Assembly (NCBI RefSeq): GCF_002929225.1
Contig: NZ_PISM01000004.1
Coordinates: 434,001-498,000, forward strand
Direction of reading: 5' to 3'
DNA: 64,000 bases
Origin: Stutzerimonas kunmingensis
GTDB taxonomy: Bacteria > Pseudomonadota > Gammaproteobacteria > Pseudomonadales > Pseudomonadaceae
Shown: piece by piece, positions 51,541 to 61,800 of the stretch
How positions within the stretch are numbered: the stretch's first letter is position 1
Layout: the number at the start of each line of letters is the position of its first letter
Position numbers and translations under genes: made by a program
The notes under the pieces: model-generated
What the model was told of the DNA's origin: nothing
The model's database searches: none
The model's input: only the letters and a program-made list of their open reading frames with translations

Positions 51541-52524
51541 TCAGAGCGCGGTGGAGAGGGTGATCGAGCCGAACTGGTCGTGTTCCTGCTGGCCCTGGAA
51601 TTCGCGGGTGCGCCAGACGCTGGCGAACGCCAGCTGCCAGCGGCTCCAGGTCAGCGCCACACCGAGCTTGGCGTCGCCCACCCACTCGCGGCGGTCCACC
51701 GAATGGCTGTCCTCGAAGGTGTTGCCGTCCAGCAGCATGTTGTGCGCCATATAGCGGCCTTCGAGATTGGCGAAGCCGTACCAGGCGAAGTCGCCGCCGG
51801 GGCGGAAGAACTGGCTGCCGCTTTGCGCCGGCGTCACCGCGGGGATGCTGAAGCTGCGCTGTAGGTTCTGACCCAGGCGCAGACCTAGCCCGGCCGAGCC
51901 GTAGCTGTATAGGTTGCCGAGGGCGAAACCGAGACTCGGGCCGTATTCCAGCTCCAGCCCGGCGAAGCGCTCCTGCAGCCACCAGCGATGCTGATAGCCC
52001 AGATTGACGAAGGGTTCGTTCTCCAGCTGGTTATCCCAGCCGTTGGGCTCGTCGCTGTCGGTTGCCTTGTGCACGGCACGCTGCAAACGCTTGCCGCCCG
52101 CGGCCGGGCCAACGATGCCGACATCCAGGTGCAACCCTTGCGCGGCGCGCCAGCCGTCGTACTGGGTGTCGGAAAACATCGACATGCCGGCGAACAGCAG
52201 ACCGGCGTAGGGGCGGTCGTCTTCGATCAGTGCTCGAGTTTCGATTTCCTCCGGCGTGTAGATCTGATGGCCGAAGCGATAGGCGACGTTGTCGATTGCC
52301 GCTCCCGACCAGCCGGGCAGCAGATCGGCGAAGCGCCGCGTCCAGCTCTGGTCGTCCGGTTCGAAACCCCAGATGACTTCCAGGCCGTTGGTGTAGTGAC
52401 CATCGCTGCCCGAGGCGATGATGTCGTTCTCCGCCTTGATGGCGAGGATGTCCGCATGGCTGACGGCGGGGGCGGTGATGGATGCGGCGAGCAGGCACAA
52501 GCACGGCAAAGAACGAGAATGCAT
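51541..52524 (-). CDS. LpxR-family lipid A 3'-O-deacylase-like outer-membrane protein
   Basis: 327 residues. Signal peptide (about 1-24), then a beta-barrel of the DUF2219/LpxR family: ILAIKAENDIIASGSDGHYTNGLE carries the catalytic-type Asn33 and Asp34, followed by YAGLLFAGM and the conserved GWDNQLENEP. LpxR removes the 3'-acyloxyacyl group of lipid A in the outer membrane of Salmonella; the activity here is inferred by family. AGGAG precedes the ATG. It lies 77 bp after the SGNH gene on the same strand and may be read through from that operon. Confidence 0.85.
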   Translation of the reverse strand: MHSRSLPCLCLLAASITAPAVSHADILAIKAENDIIASGSDGHYTNGLEVIWGFEPDDQSWTRRFADLLPGWSGAAIDNVAYRFGHQIYTPEEIETRALIEDDRPYAGLLFAGMSMFSDTQYDGWRAAQGLHLDVGIVGPAAGGKRLQRAVHKATDSDEPNGWDNQLENEPFVNLGYQHRWWLQERFAGLELEYGPSLGFALGNLYSYGSAGLGLRLGQNLQRSFSIPAVTPAQSGSQFFRPGGDFAWYGFANLEGRYMAHNMLLDGNTFEDSHSVDRREWVGDAKLGVALTWSRWQLAFASVWRTREFQGQQEHDQFGSITLSTAL

Positions 52525-52601
52525 GATTCAACTCCTGGCTTACGTTCTTGTTTGTATGTTCTTTCTCGGACCATCACCGCTTCCAGCGGTTCGCTTGTCG
52601 A

Positions 52602-53666
52602 TCAGGGCGCGTCGTACCCGCCGTTTCTGGCCAGTCCCGCCTTGCTGACCATCTCCTGCCTGGCTTCCTGTAGCTGCTCGGCCAGCGCCACGGAAAAGCC
52701 CTGCACGGCCGACCAGCGCAGGTGGATCGCATCGACGAAGGCGGCCGGTGGGGCAACCCATTCGCGATCGGCGTTCCAGTACTGCGCTCCGGCATTCCCG
52801 GCGATGGCGGCGTTCAGCTTGGCGTCGAAGCGGCCGAGAAAGCTGCCATCGGCATCGACCTTGGCTTTCCACTGCGGGTGCAGGGGCGTGGAAACCACCA
52901 GCAGCTGGCGTTGCTCGTTCTTCAGGCGTTTCGACAGTTCGCCCAGGGCGACAAAGCAGCTGTCATCCAGCGCGTCCGGTTTGTCGTAGAACAGGCCGCG
53001 ATCACCCTGCGGCTCGAGCGGCCCGTCGCCGTGGCGGGTGAACACCAACGGGTCCCATTCGATCTCGTTGGCCCGCTGCGCCTTGACCGTCTGCGCATTG
53101 CGCAACAGCGAACGCGGCGAGAAGTAACGCATGTAGTAACCCCAGCGTGAGGCCTGCTGATAAACGTAGTGATCGGCATCCTCGCGGTCGAACACCGCAT
53201 CCGGCACTTTCCAGCAGCCGGCGAAGTCCAGCGGATCGACGATCATCACCACTTGGCGGACGCTCGGTTCACGATCCAGCAGCCAGTTGGCGACATAGGT
53301 CGACTGGTTGGCGTGCAGGCCGCAGAACGCACCGTTGAGCGGACGCAAGCCGGGCGTCTGCTCGATCAGCACGTCACCATCGACATGGCGCCAGGCGACC
53401 GAGGAACCGACGATCAGCAGGTTCGGATCGGCGATGGGGTTGTGCCGCAGAAAGTGCAGCTTTTCGTCCACACACAGGCTGTTGGAGAAGGCCGGTGGCG
53501 GCAGGTTGTCGGTGTGATTGAGCCAGGCGAGCAGGGCGGCAAAGCCGCCGAGCATCCCGAACAGCCCGGCGAACATGCCCAGCAGGTAGCCGGCACGTAT
53601 CCGCCGCTGGTCTGCTTCGGCCCGGGCGGCAACGCCGTCCGGGCATGTATCGACGGATCTGGCCAT
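52602..53666 (-). CDS. SGNH-hydrolase-like membrane-anchored protein
   Basis: 354 residues. One N-terminal membrane helix (about 26-49), then a periplasmic SGNH-like domain with LLIVGSSVAWRHVD (block I nucleophile Ser at 88 or 89), and block V DAIHL with Asp312 and His315. This resembles AlgX/AlgJ-type proteins that work with an MBOAT acyltransferase to add acyl groups to exported polysaccharides. Fourth gene of the MBOAT/FkbH/ACP/SGNH operon; three bases after the ACP stop. Expected to be the final transferase or esterase on the periplasmic side. Confidence 0.75.
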   Translation of the reverse strand: MARSVDTCPDGVAARAEADQRRIRAGYLLGMFAGLFGMLGGFAALLAWLNHTDNLPPPAFSNSLCVDEKLHFLRHNPIADPNLLIVGSSVAWRHVDGDVLIEQTPGLRPLNGAFCGLHANQSTYVANWLLDREPSVRQVVMIVDPLDFAGCWKVPDAVFDREDADHYVYQQASRWGYYMRYFSPRSLLRNAQTVKAQRANEIEWDPLVFTRHGDGPLEPQGDRGLFYDKPDALDDSCFVALGELSKRLKNEQRQLLVVSTPLHPQWKAKVDADGSFLGRFDAKLNAAIAGNAGAQYWNADREWVAPPAAFVDAIHLRWSAVQGFSVALAEQLQEARQEMVSKAGLARNGGYDAP

Positions 53667-53669
53667 GAC

Positions 53670-53918
53670 TCAACGCCCTCCGAGTTTGGTCTGGATCAGT
53701 TGCGCGAAGTGGCCAACGTTCTTCAGCGATTCCAGTTCGGCGGTGCGGAACTTGATGCCGAAGCGTTGCTCGGCGGCCACGATCAGCAACACATGGGTCT
53801 GGCTGTCCCAGCCATCGATGTCGTCGGCGGTGGTTTCGGAGGTGAGGACGATATCGTCATCGTCGAACACGTCGTGGAAGACCTGGGTCAGCGCCTGGAG
53901 AATTTCCTTTTCGTTCAT
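53670..53918 (-). CDS. Acyl carrier protein
   Basis: 82 residues, acidic four-helix carrier protein. Phosphopantetheine attachment Ser39 in DGWDSQTHVLLIVAAEQRF. It is dedicated, not the housekeeping AcpP, since it overlaps the FkbH-type gene by four bases and differs strongly from the usual DSLDTVE motif. It presumably carries the unit made or loaded by the HAD enzyme. Confidence 0.9.
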   Translation of the reverse strand: MNEKEILQALTQVFHDVFDDDDIVLTSETTADDIDGWDSQTHVLLIVAAEQRFGIKFRTAELESLKNVGHFAQLIQTKLGGR

Positions 53919-55816
53919 GCTTGCACCTGGATGTGATGGTTGATGGAAGCGCGCGAGGCCAGCTCGTAGCGCCAGAAACTTGCATCGGTAGCGGCGTTGG
54001 CAGGGGCGGGGCGCTGCTCGAAGCCCAGCCGCGGATAGTGCTCGGCGACCATGCCGTTGCGTTCGGTGGGGAGGTATTCGCCAACCAGTGCACCCCAGCC
54101 GGCAGCTGCTGCCGCATCGGCCAGCACCTCCAGTACGGCCATCTCGACTTCACGCCCCAGTACGCGGCAGCTCATCAGCCAGCTGTCGATCAGCAGTTCG
54201 TCAGCCTCGATGGCGGCATCCGGTCGTGCCAGCACCACGCTGATCAGGCCGTTATCGCCGAACTTGTCCTCCAGCCGCAGGGCCAACGCGATGGTTTGTG
54301 GATCGCTGGCCATGCGCTCGACTTCGGCTTCGGTATAGCGGCGGGTGGTGAGATTGAACTGGTTGGTCTTGTTGATCAGCTGGGTGGAGCGGGCCAGTTC
54401 GGTGGCGCCGATGCGGCTGACGCGCAGCACCATCTGCAGCCCGCGCAGGTAGCCTTCCATGTCCGTGGCCTGGTTCAGCGCGGCCTTGCGTTCGGCATTC
54501 AGCGCATAGCTGCGACCACGCTCGGCGTCATCAGAGGTAAAGGACACGGCCTCGAAGTAACCCGCCGCGGCGATGCGCGCGGGGTAATCGGCGACATCGT
54601 CGGGCAGTTCCGGTACGGCGACTTCCGGCAGCTCGCGGCGCACGATGTCGCGCTCGGCGGGGTTGTCGTCGACGAACACCAGGCTGTCCAGACCGATATC
54701 GAGCATGCTCGCGATGCGCCGCAGGTTGCCGGCCTTGTCTTCCCAGTTGGCGACGAAAGCTGCGATATCGCTGCGCTTGAGCGCCATTTCCGGATGTGCG
54801 AATGCCGCCTCGGCAACGTGCAGGTCGTTCTTGCTGCACACCGCAAGAATCACCCCGCGGCGCGCCAGTTGCGCGGCATAACGCTGGAAGGCGAGAAACG
54901 CCTCGCCGCTGGGGCTGCCCTGGCCGAGCTGGATACCGTCGATGCCGTCATCACCGATCACACCGCCCCATAAGGTGTTGTCCAGATCGAGTACCAGGCA
55001 TTTGCGCGAAAGCCCGGCAGTGGCCGCCGCGATCCGCGCCAGATGTTCGCCATAAAGCGGTGCCAGCGTCGGGCTGACCAGCTGCTTGGCCTGATGCCAG
55101 CGCACCGGCTCGGCCAGGCCGTCGCCATACGCAGCTGCGTGCCAGGCCAGATCGAGCAGCAGCACGCCATCCTCGCGGGCGGCGGCGCGGATGGCCGCGT
55201 CCAAGCGTTCGATGACTGCCCGTGGCGATGCCGGCACCAGTGCTTCGTAAGAGCCGAACAAGGGCGGTGCGACCGGCACCAGGGTTTGCTGCACCACCTG
55301 CGCGGCATAGCGTTCGCGGGCCCGGCGCCAGAGCAGGCGCAGCTCATCGACGCGTTCCGCCACGGCGGCATCCACCTCCGCCTGGCCTGCCTGCAAGGGC
55401 AGTTGCAGCGGCGCGTCATGGGCGTCCAGCGCCAGCAGCACCAGCTGCGGGGCAAAGGCGTTCAGCTCCGGGTCATCAGCCAGCAGCGCCTGGCGGTACA
55501 TGCCGTAGGGCGCAACGTGCAGCGACAGCGCCAGCCGCCGTTGCAGCCCGGCCACGCGGATAGCCGGCAGCAGGTGATCGACCGTATGCGAGGACAGCAA
55601 TGCCACCCGCAGCGGCGTCAGTCGTGCTGCCGCTGCATGCTGCTCGATGCCCGTGGCGGCCAGCTTGTCCAGTCGGGCGGTCAGGGTGAAATCCCGTTGA
55701 AAGGTGGCCAGCCGCGCGGCTTGGTGCAGGCGCTGCAACGGATCATCGATACGTTTGGCTTGGCTGATCGCGGCGGAGAGATCCGGGTGCGCCGGCAGCC
55801 AGTGAAGTTGTTGCAT
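53915..55816 (-). CDS. HAD-IIIC family phosphatase, FkbH-type
   Basis: 633 residues. N-terminal SGNH-like region (about 65-260), then the HAD core with DxDxT motif LDLDNTLWGG (Asp277, Asp279), and a C-terminal GNAT-like part (about 440-610; FNLTTRRYTEAEVERM, DKFGDNGLISVV). FkbH proteins dephosphorylate 1,3-bisphosphoglycerate and load a glyceryl/glycerate unit onto an ACP in polyketide pathways. With the ACP directly behind it, formation of glyceryl-ACP or a similar three-carbon unit is likely, though unproven in this context. Confidence 0.85.
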   Translation of the reverse strand: MQQLHWLPAHPDLSAAISQAKRIDDPLQRLHQAARLATFQRDFTLTARLDKLAATGIEQHAAAARLTPLRVALLSSHTVDHLLPAIRVAGLQRRLALSLHVAPYGMYRQALLADDPELNAFAPQLVLLALDAHDAPLQLPLQAGQAEVDAAVAERVDELRLLWRRARERYAAQVVQQTLVPVAPPLFGSYEALVPASPRAVIERLDAAIRAAAREDGVLLLDLAWHAAAYGDGLAEPVRWHQAKQLVSPTLAPLYGEHLARIAAATAGLSRKCLVLDLDNTLWGGVIGDDGIDGIQLGQGSPSGEAFLAFQRYAAQLARRGVILAVCSKNDLHVAEAAFAHPEMALKRSDIAAFVANWEDKAGNLRRIASMLDIGLDSLVFVDDNPAERDIVRRELPEVAVPELPDDVADYPARIAAAGYFEAVSFTSDDAERGRSYALNAERKAALNQATDMEGYLRGLQMVLRVSRIGATELARSTQLINKTNQFNLTTRRYTEAEVERMASDPQTIALALRLEDKFGDNGLISVVLARPDAAIEADELLIDSWLMSCRVLGREVEMAVLEVLADAAAAAGWGALVGEYLPTERNGMVAEHYPRLGFEQRPAPANAATDASFWRYELASRASINHHIQVQA

Positions 55817-55837
55817 GCCTGGGACTCCTTGTCGTGG

Positions 55838-57376
55838 TCAGAATTGGAAGTAGAGGAATTCGGTCGGCGCCATGGAAAAGGCGATCGCCAGGGCGAAGAA
55901 ACCGAGCACGCCTACCGCCATGCCGTGGATCGCCGTCGGCCGCCAGGCGCTGACCGGCAGCAGCCGTTCGGTCCAGTGCGGCTGAGCCTGGAAGTTGAGT
56001 GCGGTTCGGAAGTGGCCCATCCACTGCTGCACGTTCGGCATGCCCCAGACAAACACCAGCAGCGCGGCGATATAGACGAAGTCGGAGCGATCCATCGCCG
56101 TACTGGTCGGGCTCAGGCCGAGCATGCCGGCGAAGATCGCCATGGCGGTCGGCACGTCGCTGGCGCGAAAGAACACCATCGCCACCACAACGCAGCCGAA
56201 AGTCAGCGCGACGGCCGCCGCCTTGTGCCACCAGATGTCGCTGTCCAGCTTCCAGCCCTGACGTGCCTTCCAGGCACGCCAGCCGTGGGCGACCACCAGA
56301 TAGAAGCCGTGCAGCAGGCCGAAGGCAACGAAGTGCCAGCCGGCGCCATGCCAGATGCCGGAAATGAACATGGTGAACACGGTGGGGTAGGCGACCAGCG
56401 CAAAGAAGGTGCCGGCGGTCATCTTGCCACGTCGTGGCTGCGGCTTGCCGGCCGCCATGCGCGCGCGGGTCACGCGCAGCACGATGGGGTTGTAGATGTA
56501 GGCGGTGAGAAAACGCGTCAGCGTCATGTGCCAGCGCGACCAGTAGTCGATGACGTTGCGCGCCTTGAACGGGCTGTTGAAGTTGGCCGGCAGGCTGATG
56601 CCGAACAGCAGCGCGAGGCCGATGGCCATGTCGCTGTAGCCGGAAAAGTCGAAGTAGATCTGCAGCGTGTAGGTCAGCGCTCCGGTCCAGGCATCGTAGA
56701 ACGCCGGGATGGTGCCGTCGGCAGCCAGGCTGAAGACCGGCGTGGCCTTTAGCGCGAGGGTGTCGGCGATCACCACCTTCTTGAACAGGCCGAGCAGAAA
56801 CACCGTGGCGCCCAGCGACAGGTTGTCGATGCGCGCGCGGAAGCTGTCGCGGTCGTTGAACTGCGCAAGCATCTCGCCGTGGTGGGTGATCGGCCCGGCG
56901 ATCAGTTGCGGAAAGAAGCTGATGAACAGGCAGTAGTTGGCGAAATCGTGCTCTTCCACCACGCCATCATGGGCATCGACCAGATAGGCGATCTGCTGGA
57001 AGGTGAAGAAGGAGATCGCCAGCGGCAGGATGATGTCTTCCACCCGCCAACCGAGATCCAGCGCCGCATCCAGCGTGCCTAGCAGGAAACCGGTGTACTT
57101 GTAGTAGACCAGCAGCAGCACGTTGGCCGCGACCGCCAGCCCGAGCACCAGACGTGAGGGGTGCCGGCGCAGGTAGCCACCGAGCAGATAGTTGACCAGC
57201 ATGCTGCCGAACAGCAGCGGTACGTAGACCGGGTTCCACCAGCCGTAGAACACCAACGAGACGACGGTCAGCCAGATCACCGCGAGCCGCTGTCGGCCCG
57301 ATCCAGTCAGCACGAAGAATCCAATCAACACCACCGGTAGAAAGCCGGCGATGAATTCCACTGAATTGAAAAGCAT
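55838..57376 (-). CDS. MBOAT-family membrane O-acyltransferase (AlgI-like)
   Basis: 512 residues with 11-12 hydrophobic helices and the MBOAT signatures: YFDFSGYSDMAIGLALLFG, RNVIDYWSRWHMTLTRFL and the catalytic-type His in FISGIWHGAGWHF. Similar to AlgI, PatA and DltB. It would move an acyl unit from the cytoplasmic ACP across the inner membrane. First gene of the operon (AGGGAAAG upstream of ATG 57376), 21 bp before the FkbH-type gene. Confidence 0.92.
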   Translation of the reverse strand: MLFNSVEFIAGFLPVVLIGFFVLTGSGRQRLAVIWLTVVSLVFYGWWNPVYVPLLFGSMLVNYLLGGYLRRHPSRLVLGLAVAANVLLLVYYKYTGFLLGTLDAALDLGWRVEDIILPLAISFFTFQQIAYLVDAHDGVVEEHDFANYCLFISFFPQLIAGPITHHGEMLAQFNDRDSFRARIDNLSLGATVFLLGLFKKVVIADTLALKATPVFSLAADGTIPAFYDAWTGALTYTLQIYFDFSGYSDMAIGLALLFGISLPANFNSPFKARNVIDYWSRWHMTLTRFLTAYIYNPIVLRVTRARMAAGKPQPRRGKMTAGTFFALVAYPTVFTMFISGIWHGAGWHFVAFGLLHGFYLVVAHGWRAWKARQGWKLDSDIWWHKAAAVALTFGCVVVAMVFFRASDVPTAMAIFAGMLGLSPTSTAMDRSDFVYIAALLVFVWGMPNVQQWMGHFRTALNFQAQPHWTERLLPVSAWRPTAIHGMAVGVLGFFALAIAFSMAPTEFLYFQF

Positions 57377-57776
57377 CTTTCCCTATCCCTGCTCAGCGTA
57401 CGTGCATCGCTGCCCAGGCCGCCGGCAAGGCGGGGCGAGTCATCCATAAAGTCCTAGCGCCACGCCACCGACAATCCATCCTGGTCGGCTTTGCGACATC
57501 CTCGGTCCATCAGTGGGTGCTCGCTCGGGTTTCGGCCACCTTGGCCGGCTTCCCCTGAGCTCCTATGGCTCGGACGTGAAGGTGTAAAAAAAAGTTTCAG
57601 TGTTTGTTGCACCGCCGAGCGCTTTATTGTCGCAGGTCAAAAAGCCCGCGGCGGGCGTGGCCTGCAGCCCATTTCCGTCGGTCGGGAAAGTTCCCGGCAT
57701 TTTTCAAGGCCCGGAACATTTGAGCGCGAACGAGTTACTGGCGTGTTCGGGCGACCGTGTAAAGGTGCCGGTCCGC
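57377..57776. other. Intergenic region upstream of the MBOAT operon
   Basis: 400 bp. No protein-like frame or RNA is recognised. The part near 57580-57605 is A-rich (GTAAAAAAAAG). Promoter of the leftward MBOAT operon expected in the left part but not identified. Confidence 0.5.
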
Positions 57777-58010
57777 TCAGCGGACGCTGCTCAACCCTGC
57801 GCTGCTGCGCGCGCGCTGAACGCTTCTCGAAGCGGCGGCAGGCGGTTCGACCCTGCGCTGCAGGTGCCGCACGGTGCGCTTTAGCCGCTGCACCTTGTCT
57901 TCCAGTTGGAAGACCTTGCGGTTGTTGTAGAACATGCCCAGCACGAACCCCACCGAAGTGAAGACCAGGCCATAGATGAGTGCGGCTTCATAGAGATAGC
58001 TGGAAAACAT
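57777..58010 (-). CDS. Small membrane protein with coiled coil
   Basis: 77 residues. One N-terminal transmembrane helix (about 8-28) and a charged helix VFQLEDKVQRLKRTVRHLQRRVE likely to form a coiled coil, then a disordered tail. GAGG lies eight bases before ATG. No family assigned; conserved small membrane proteins of this shape are often scaffolds. Confidence 0.6.
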   Translation of the reverse strand: MFSSYLYEAALIYGLVFTSVGFVLGMFYNNRKVFQLEDKVQRLKRTVRHLQRRVEPPAAASRSVQRARSSAGLSSVR

Positions 58011-58145
58011 CCTGTCGTCCTCTGCGGGTAATGGCCCACGCTCGTCGAGCGAATCAACCCGGAATGGGCTGATGCCAATCTGCCTTTATGTGACAGGACG
58101 CACATTGAAAACGTTCCCAGTGCGATGGCTGCGCTTGTCGTGCGG

Positions 58146-58805
58146 TCAGCGAGCGCCGGCGGACATGGCGATGGCCGCGGCTGCGGTCCGGGTCTCCACA
58201 CCGAGCTTTACGTAGACGTGCTCCAGATGCTTGTTCACCGTGCGCGGGCTGAGCCCGAGGATGTCGCCGATATCGCGGTTGGTCTTGCCGCAGGACACCC
58301 AGTGCAGCACCTCGACCTCGCGCCCGGTCAGCTGGAAGCGCTCGGTCAGGGTGGCCTGGATCTGCTTCTCGTCGGCCGGTGCCTGGGCCTGGCGAGCGCT
58401 CTGCAGCGTGCGCGCGGTGCGCAGATGTGCGGCGACGCGGGCCAACACCTGTTCCGGGTGGATTGGCTTGGTCACGTAGTCGATGCCGCCGGCCTCGAAG
58501 CCGGCGAGCACATGCTCGCTTTCGGTCAGGGCTGTCATGAACAGCACCGGCACGTCCTCCAGTTCGACCTGCGCCTTGATTCGGCGGCAGGTATCGAAAC
58601 CGTTGAGCCCGGGCATCATGGCGTCGAGCAGCACGATGTCCGGCTTCAGCCGCTGCATTCGCTCCAGCGCGCTGAGGCCGTCCAGCGCCACCAGCACCAT
58701 GTAGCCGGCCTGGTCGAGTGCGCCGGAGAGCAGGGCGAGGTTGTCGGGCACGTCATCGACGATCATCACGATGCCCTGGTTCTGCGGATGATCAGCTGGA
58801 TGCAT
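58146..58805 (-). CDS. LuxR-type response regulator
   Basis: 219 residues. Receiver domain (about 10-125) with VDD at 16-18 and phosphorylatable Asp61 in VLLDAMMPG, Thr/Lys at TAL and TKP, then a NarL/LuxR HTH (about 155-215; LTGREVEVLHWVSCGKTNRDIGDIL). Its start overlaps the end of the kinase gene by 14 bases, so the two are a co-translated pair. Comparable to the ErdR regulator that goes with the transporter-kinase MxtR. Likely to control the adjacent urt urea-uptake genes. Confidence 0.9.
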   Translation of the reverse strand: MHPADHPQNQGIVMIVDDVPDNLALLSGALDQAGYMVLVALDGLSALERMQRLKPDIVLLDAMMPGLNGFDTCRRIKAQVELEDVPVLFMTALTESEHVLAGFEAGGIDYVTKPIHPEQVLARVAAHLRTARTLQSARQAQAPADEKQIQATLTERFQLTGREVEVLHWVSCGKTNRDIGDILGLSPRTVNKHLEHVYVKLGVETRTAAAAIAMSAGAR

Positions 58806-61800
58806 GGGTGTTCTCCATGGGCGTCTGAATCTCGTTGTTCATGGCCTGGTCCAGGCGCTGGCCCAGTTCGTTCAGCTGGAAGCGCCTGGCCAGCTGGCGC
58901 AGTTCCTGGAGTTGCGCGGCGGCGGCCGGCAGGTCGCGCTCGAGCTGGTCGAGCAGTTCGAGTACGCCGCGCACATACCCGAGCGAGGCCTGTTGCTGCA
59001 GCGCATGCAGGGCATTTAGCGGCAGGCCTGCGGCGGTCGAAGTGGTGGCCGCCGCATCGCGTCTGAGCCAGTCCAGCCCCAGCTGCTGGCGAATATTGTC
59101 CAGCAGCACCGGGGCATGCACCGGCTTGGGCAGGTAGTCACTGCAATCGGCAGCGACGCTCGCGCCGTCGACGAAGGCATTGGCGGAAATGACGATGATC
59201 GGCGCCTTCGAACCCACCGAGCGGCGAATCAGCCTGGCGGTCTGCCAGCCGTCGAGCTGCGGCATGGAAAGGTCCATCAGGATCAGGTCGGGGTTGTGCA
59301 GCGAGACCTGGCTGAGCGCTTCCTGGCCGTTGCTGGCCATGAGTATCTCGAAGCCCAGTGGTTCGAGCATGCCGGCCAGCACCTTGCGGTGTTCGATGTG
59401 GTCGTCGACCACCAGCACGCGGCGGCGCGGGCCGTGGTAGCCGATGATGTCGTGTTCGACATGGACCACCGCCTGCGGCACGCGCACTTCGGAGAGGAAC
59501 AGGCGCAGCTGAAAAACGCTGCCGCGACCTTGCTCGCTCTTCATCGACAGCTCGCCGCCCATCAACGCGGTGAGCATGCGGGTGATGGTCAGGCCGAGGC
59601 CCAGACCGCTGTCCTGACGCAACGGATTACCGCGCTCGAACGGCTGGAACAGACGCTCCACCTGTTCGGGGGCGATGCCGATACCGGTGTCGGCGATCTC
59701 GAAGGTCGCGGTTTCGCGCAGGTAGCTCGCGCGCAGGGTGATGCTGCCTGCGTCGGTGTAGCGCACCGCATTGCCGAGCAGGTTGATGAGAATCTGCCGC
59801 ACGCGCTTCTCGTCGCCGCGCACAACGGCCGGGATGCGGCCCTGGGTTTCGAAGTGGAAGCGCAGGCCCTTTTCCTCGGCCTGTGGCGCGATCATCTGGC
59901 GTACCTGCAGGAGAAACTCGGGAAAGGCGATCTCGGATGGCTCCAGATTAAGCTTTCCGGCCTCGATCCTGGCCACGTCGAGCAGCCCGTCGATCAGCGA
60001 GAGCAGATGAGCGCCGCTGCGATGGATGGTGCCCAGCGCTTCCTTGTGTCGCGTCGGCAGCTCGCCATCGCGCAACAGGATCTGCGCGTAGCCAAGGATG
60101 CTGTTCAGCGGGGTGCGTAGCTCGTGGGAAAGGCCGGTCACATAGCGGCTCTTGGCGGCATTGGCCGCCTCGGACGCCTCCTTGGCCTTCTGCAGCTGTT
60201 CGTCGGTCTTGCGGTGGGCTTCGATTTCCTGCATCAGCAGGTGGGTCTGGCGATCCGATTCCTGCTGGGCGACGTGGCGGCTTTCGCGGGTCAGCACCAC
60301 CCACCAGGCGAGAATCCCGGCGAACAGCGAGAGCACCAGGAATGCCTTGAGAAACGCCTGATAAAGGGTTTCTCCCGCCTCCTGCGGGCTGGCTGCGACG
60401 CTCGGCGAAACCTGGCTGTAGATCAGCCAGAGCGCCAGCGAAAGCAGGCCGATGATCAGACCGAGCACACCGAGGTAGTGCGCCAGGCGGGTGTGCAGGC
60501 GCGGGATGGACACCTGCGGGAAGGCCCAGCGGAGGAAGTTGTCCCACTGCGCCGAGAGCCGCGCGTGCGGCTTGCACAGGTCGCCACAGCGGGCATCGAG
60601 CGAGCAGCACAGCGAGCAGATCGGCGCACCGTAGGCGGGGCAGAAGGCGGTGTCCGGCTCTTCGAAGGCGTTGCTGCACAGCACGCAGGCGACTTTGCCG
60701 CGCTCGGTATAGGGGTAGAGCAGCTCTGGCTGACGTTCGCGGGCTATATAGAAGCGCCCGCCGGTAAGCCAGGCGATCAATGGTGCGCAGACCAGTGCGG
60801 TGCCCAGCGCGATCATCGGTGAGGCTGCCTGAGCCAACGCACCGAGCACGCCGCTGTGGGCGAGAATCGCCAGCAGCGAGGCGATCAGCATGGCGCCGAC
60901 ACCCACCGGGTTGATGTCGTAGAGGTGTGCGCGCTTGAATTCGATCTGCCGCGGCGACAGGCCCAGCGGCTTGTTGATCACCAGGTCCGCGACCAGCGCG
61001 CCGATCCAGGCGATGGCCACGTTGGCGTACAGCCCGAGCACCTGCTCGATGGCTTCGAACACGCCCAGTTCCATCAACATCAGCGCGATCGACACGTTGA
61101 ATACCAGCCAGACCACCCGCCCCGGATGGCTGTGGGTGACGCGCGCGAAGAAGTTCGACCAGGCCAGGGAGCCGGCATAGGCGTTGGTCACGTTGATCTT
61201 CACCTGCGAGACGATGACGAACAGCACCATGGCGCCCAGAGCCCATTCCGGCGAGGCGAACACGTAGCTGAAGGCCACCAGGTACATCTGTGTCGGCTCG
61301 GCCGCCTTGTCCACCGGGATTTCGTGCTGCAACGCGAGAAAGGCGAGAAAGGCGCCAGCGAGCATCTTCAGTGCGCCGGGGATGATCCAGCCGGGGCCGG
61401 CGGCAAGCATCGCCAGCCACCAGCGAACGCGGTTCTGCCGGGTCTTCTCGGGCAGGAATCGCAGGTAGTCGACCTGCTCGCCGATCTGTGTGATCAGTGC
61501 CAGCGCCACCGTGCAGGCGGCGCCGAAGGACAGCAGGTTGAACGAGCCACCGTCGCCTTCGCGGCCGGCGAAACTGGTCAGATCGCTCAGCGCATCGGGG
61601 TTCTTGGCGATGACGAAGATGTAGGGCAGCAACAGCAGGATCAGCCAGACCGGTTGCGTCCAGAGCTGCAGGCGGTTGATCAGGGTGATGCCGTAGGTCA
61701 CCAGCGGCACGATGATGATCGAACAGACCACATAGGCGAGCGCCAGCGGGATGCCGAAATACAGCTCCAGCGCCAGCGCCATGATCGCCGCTTCGAGGGC

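Noticed and set aside
55043..56752. Plus-strand open frame of 569 codons
   Set aside because: Crosses the FkbH-type and MBOAT genes on the other strand; no domain, no ribosome site.
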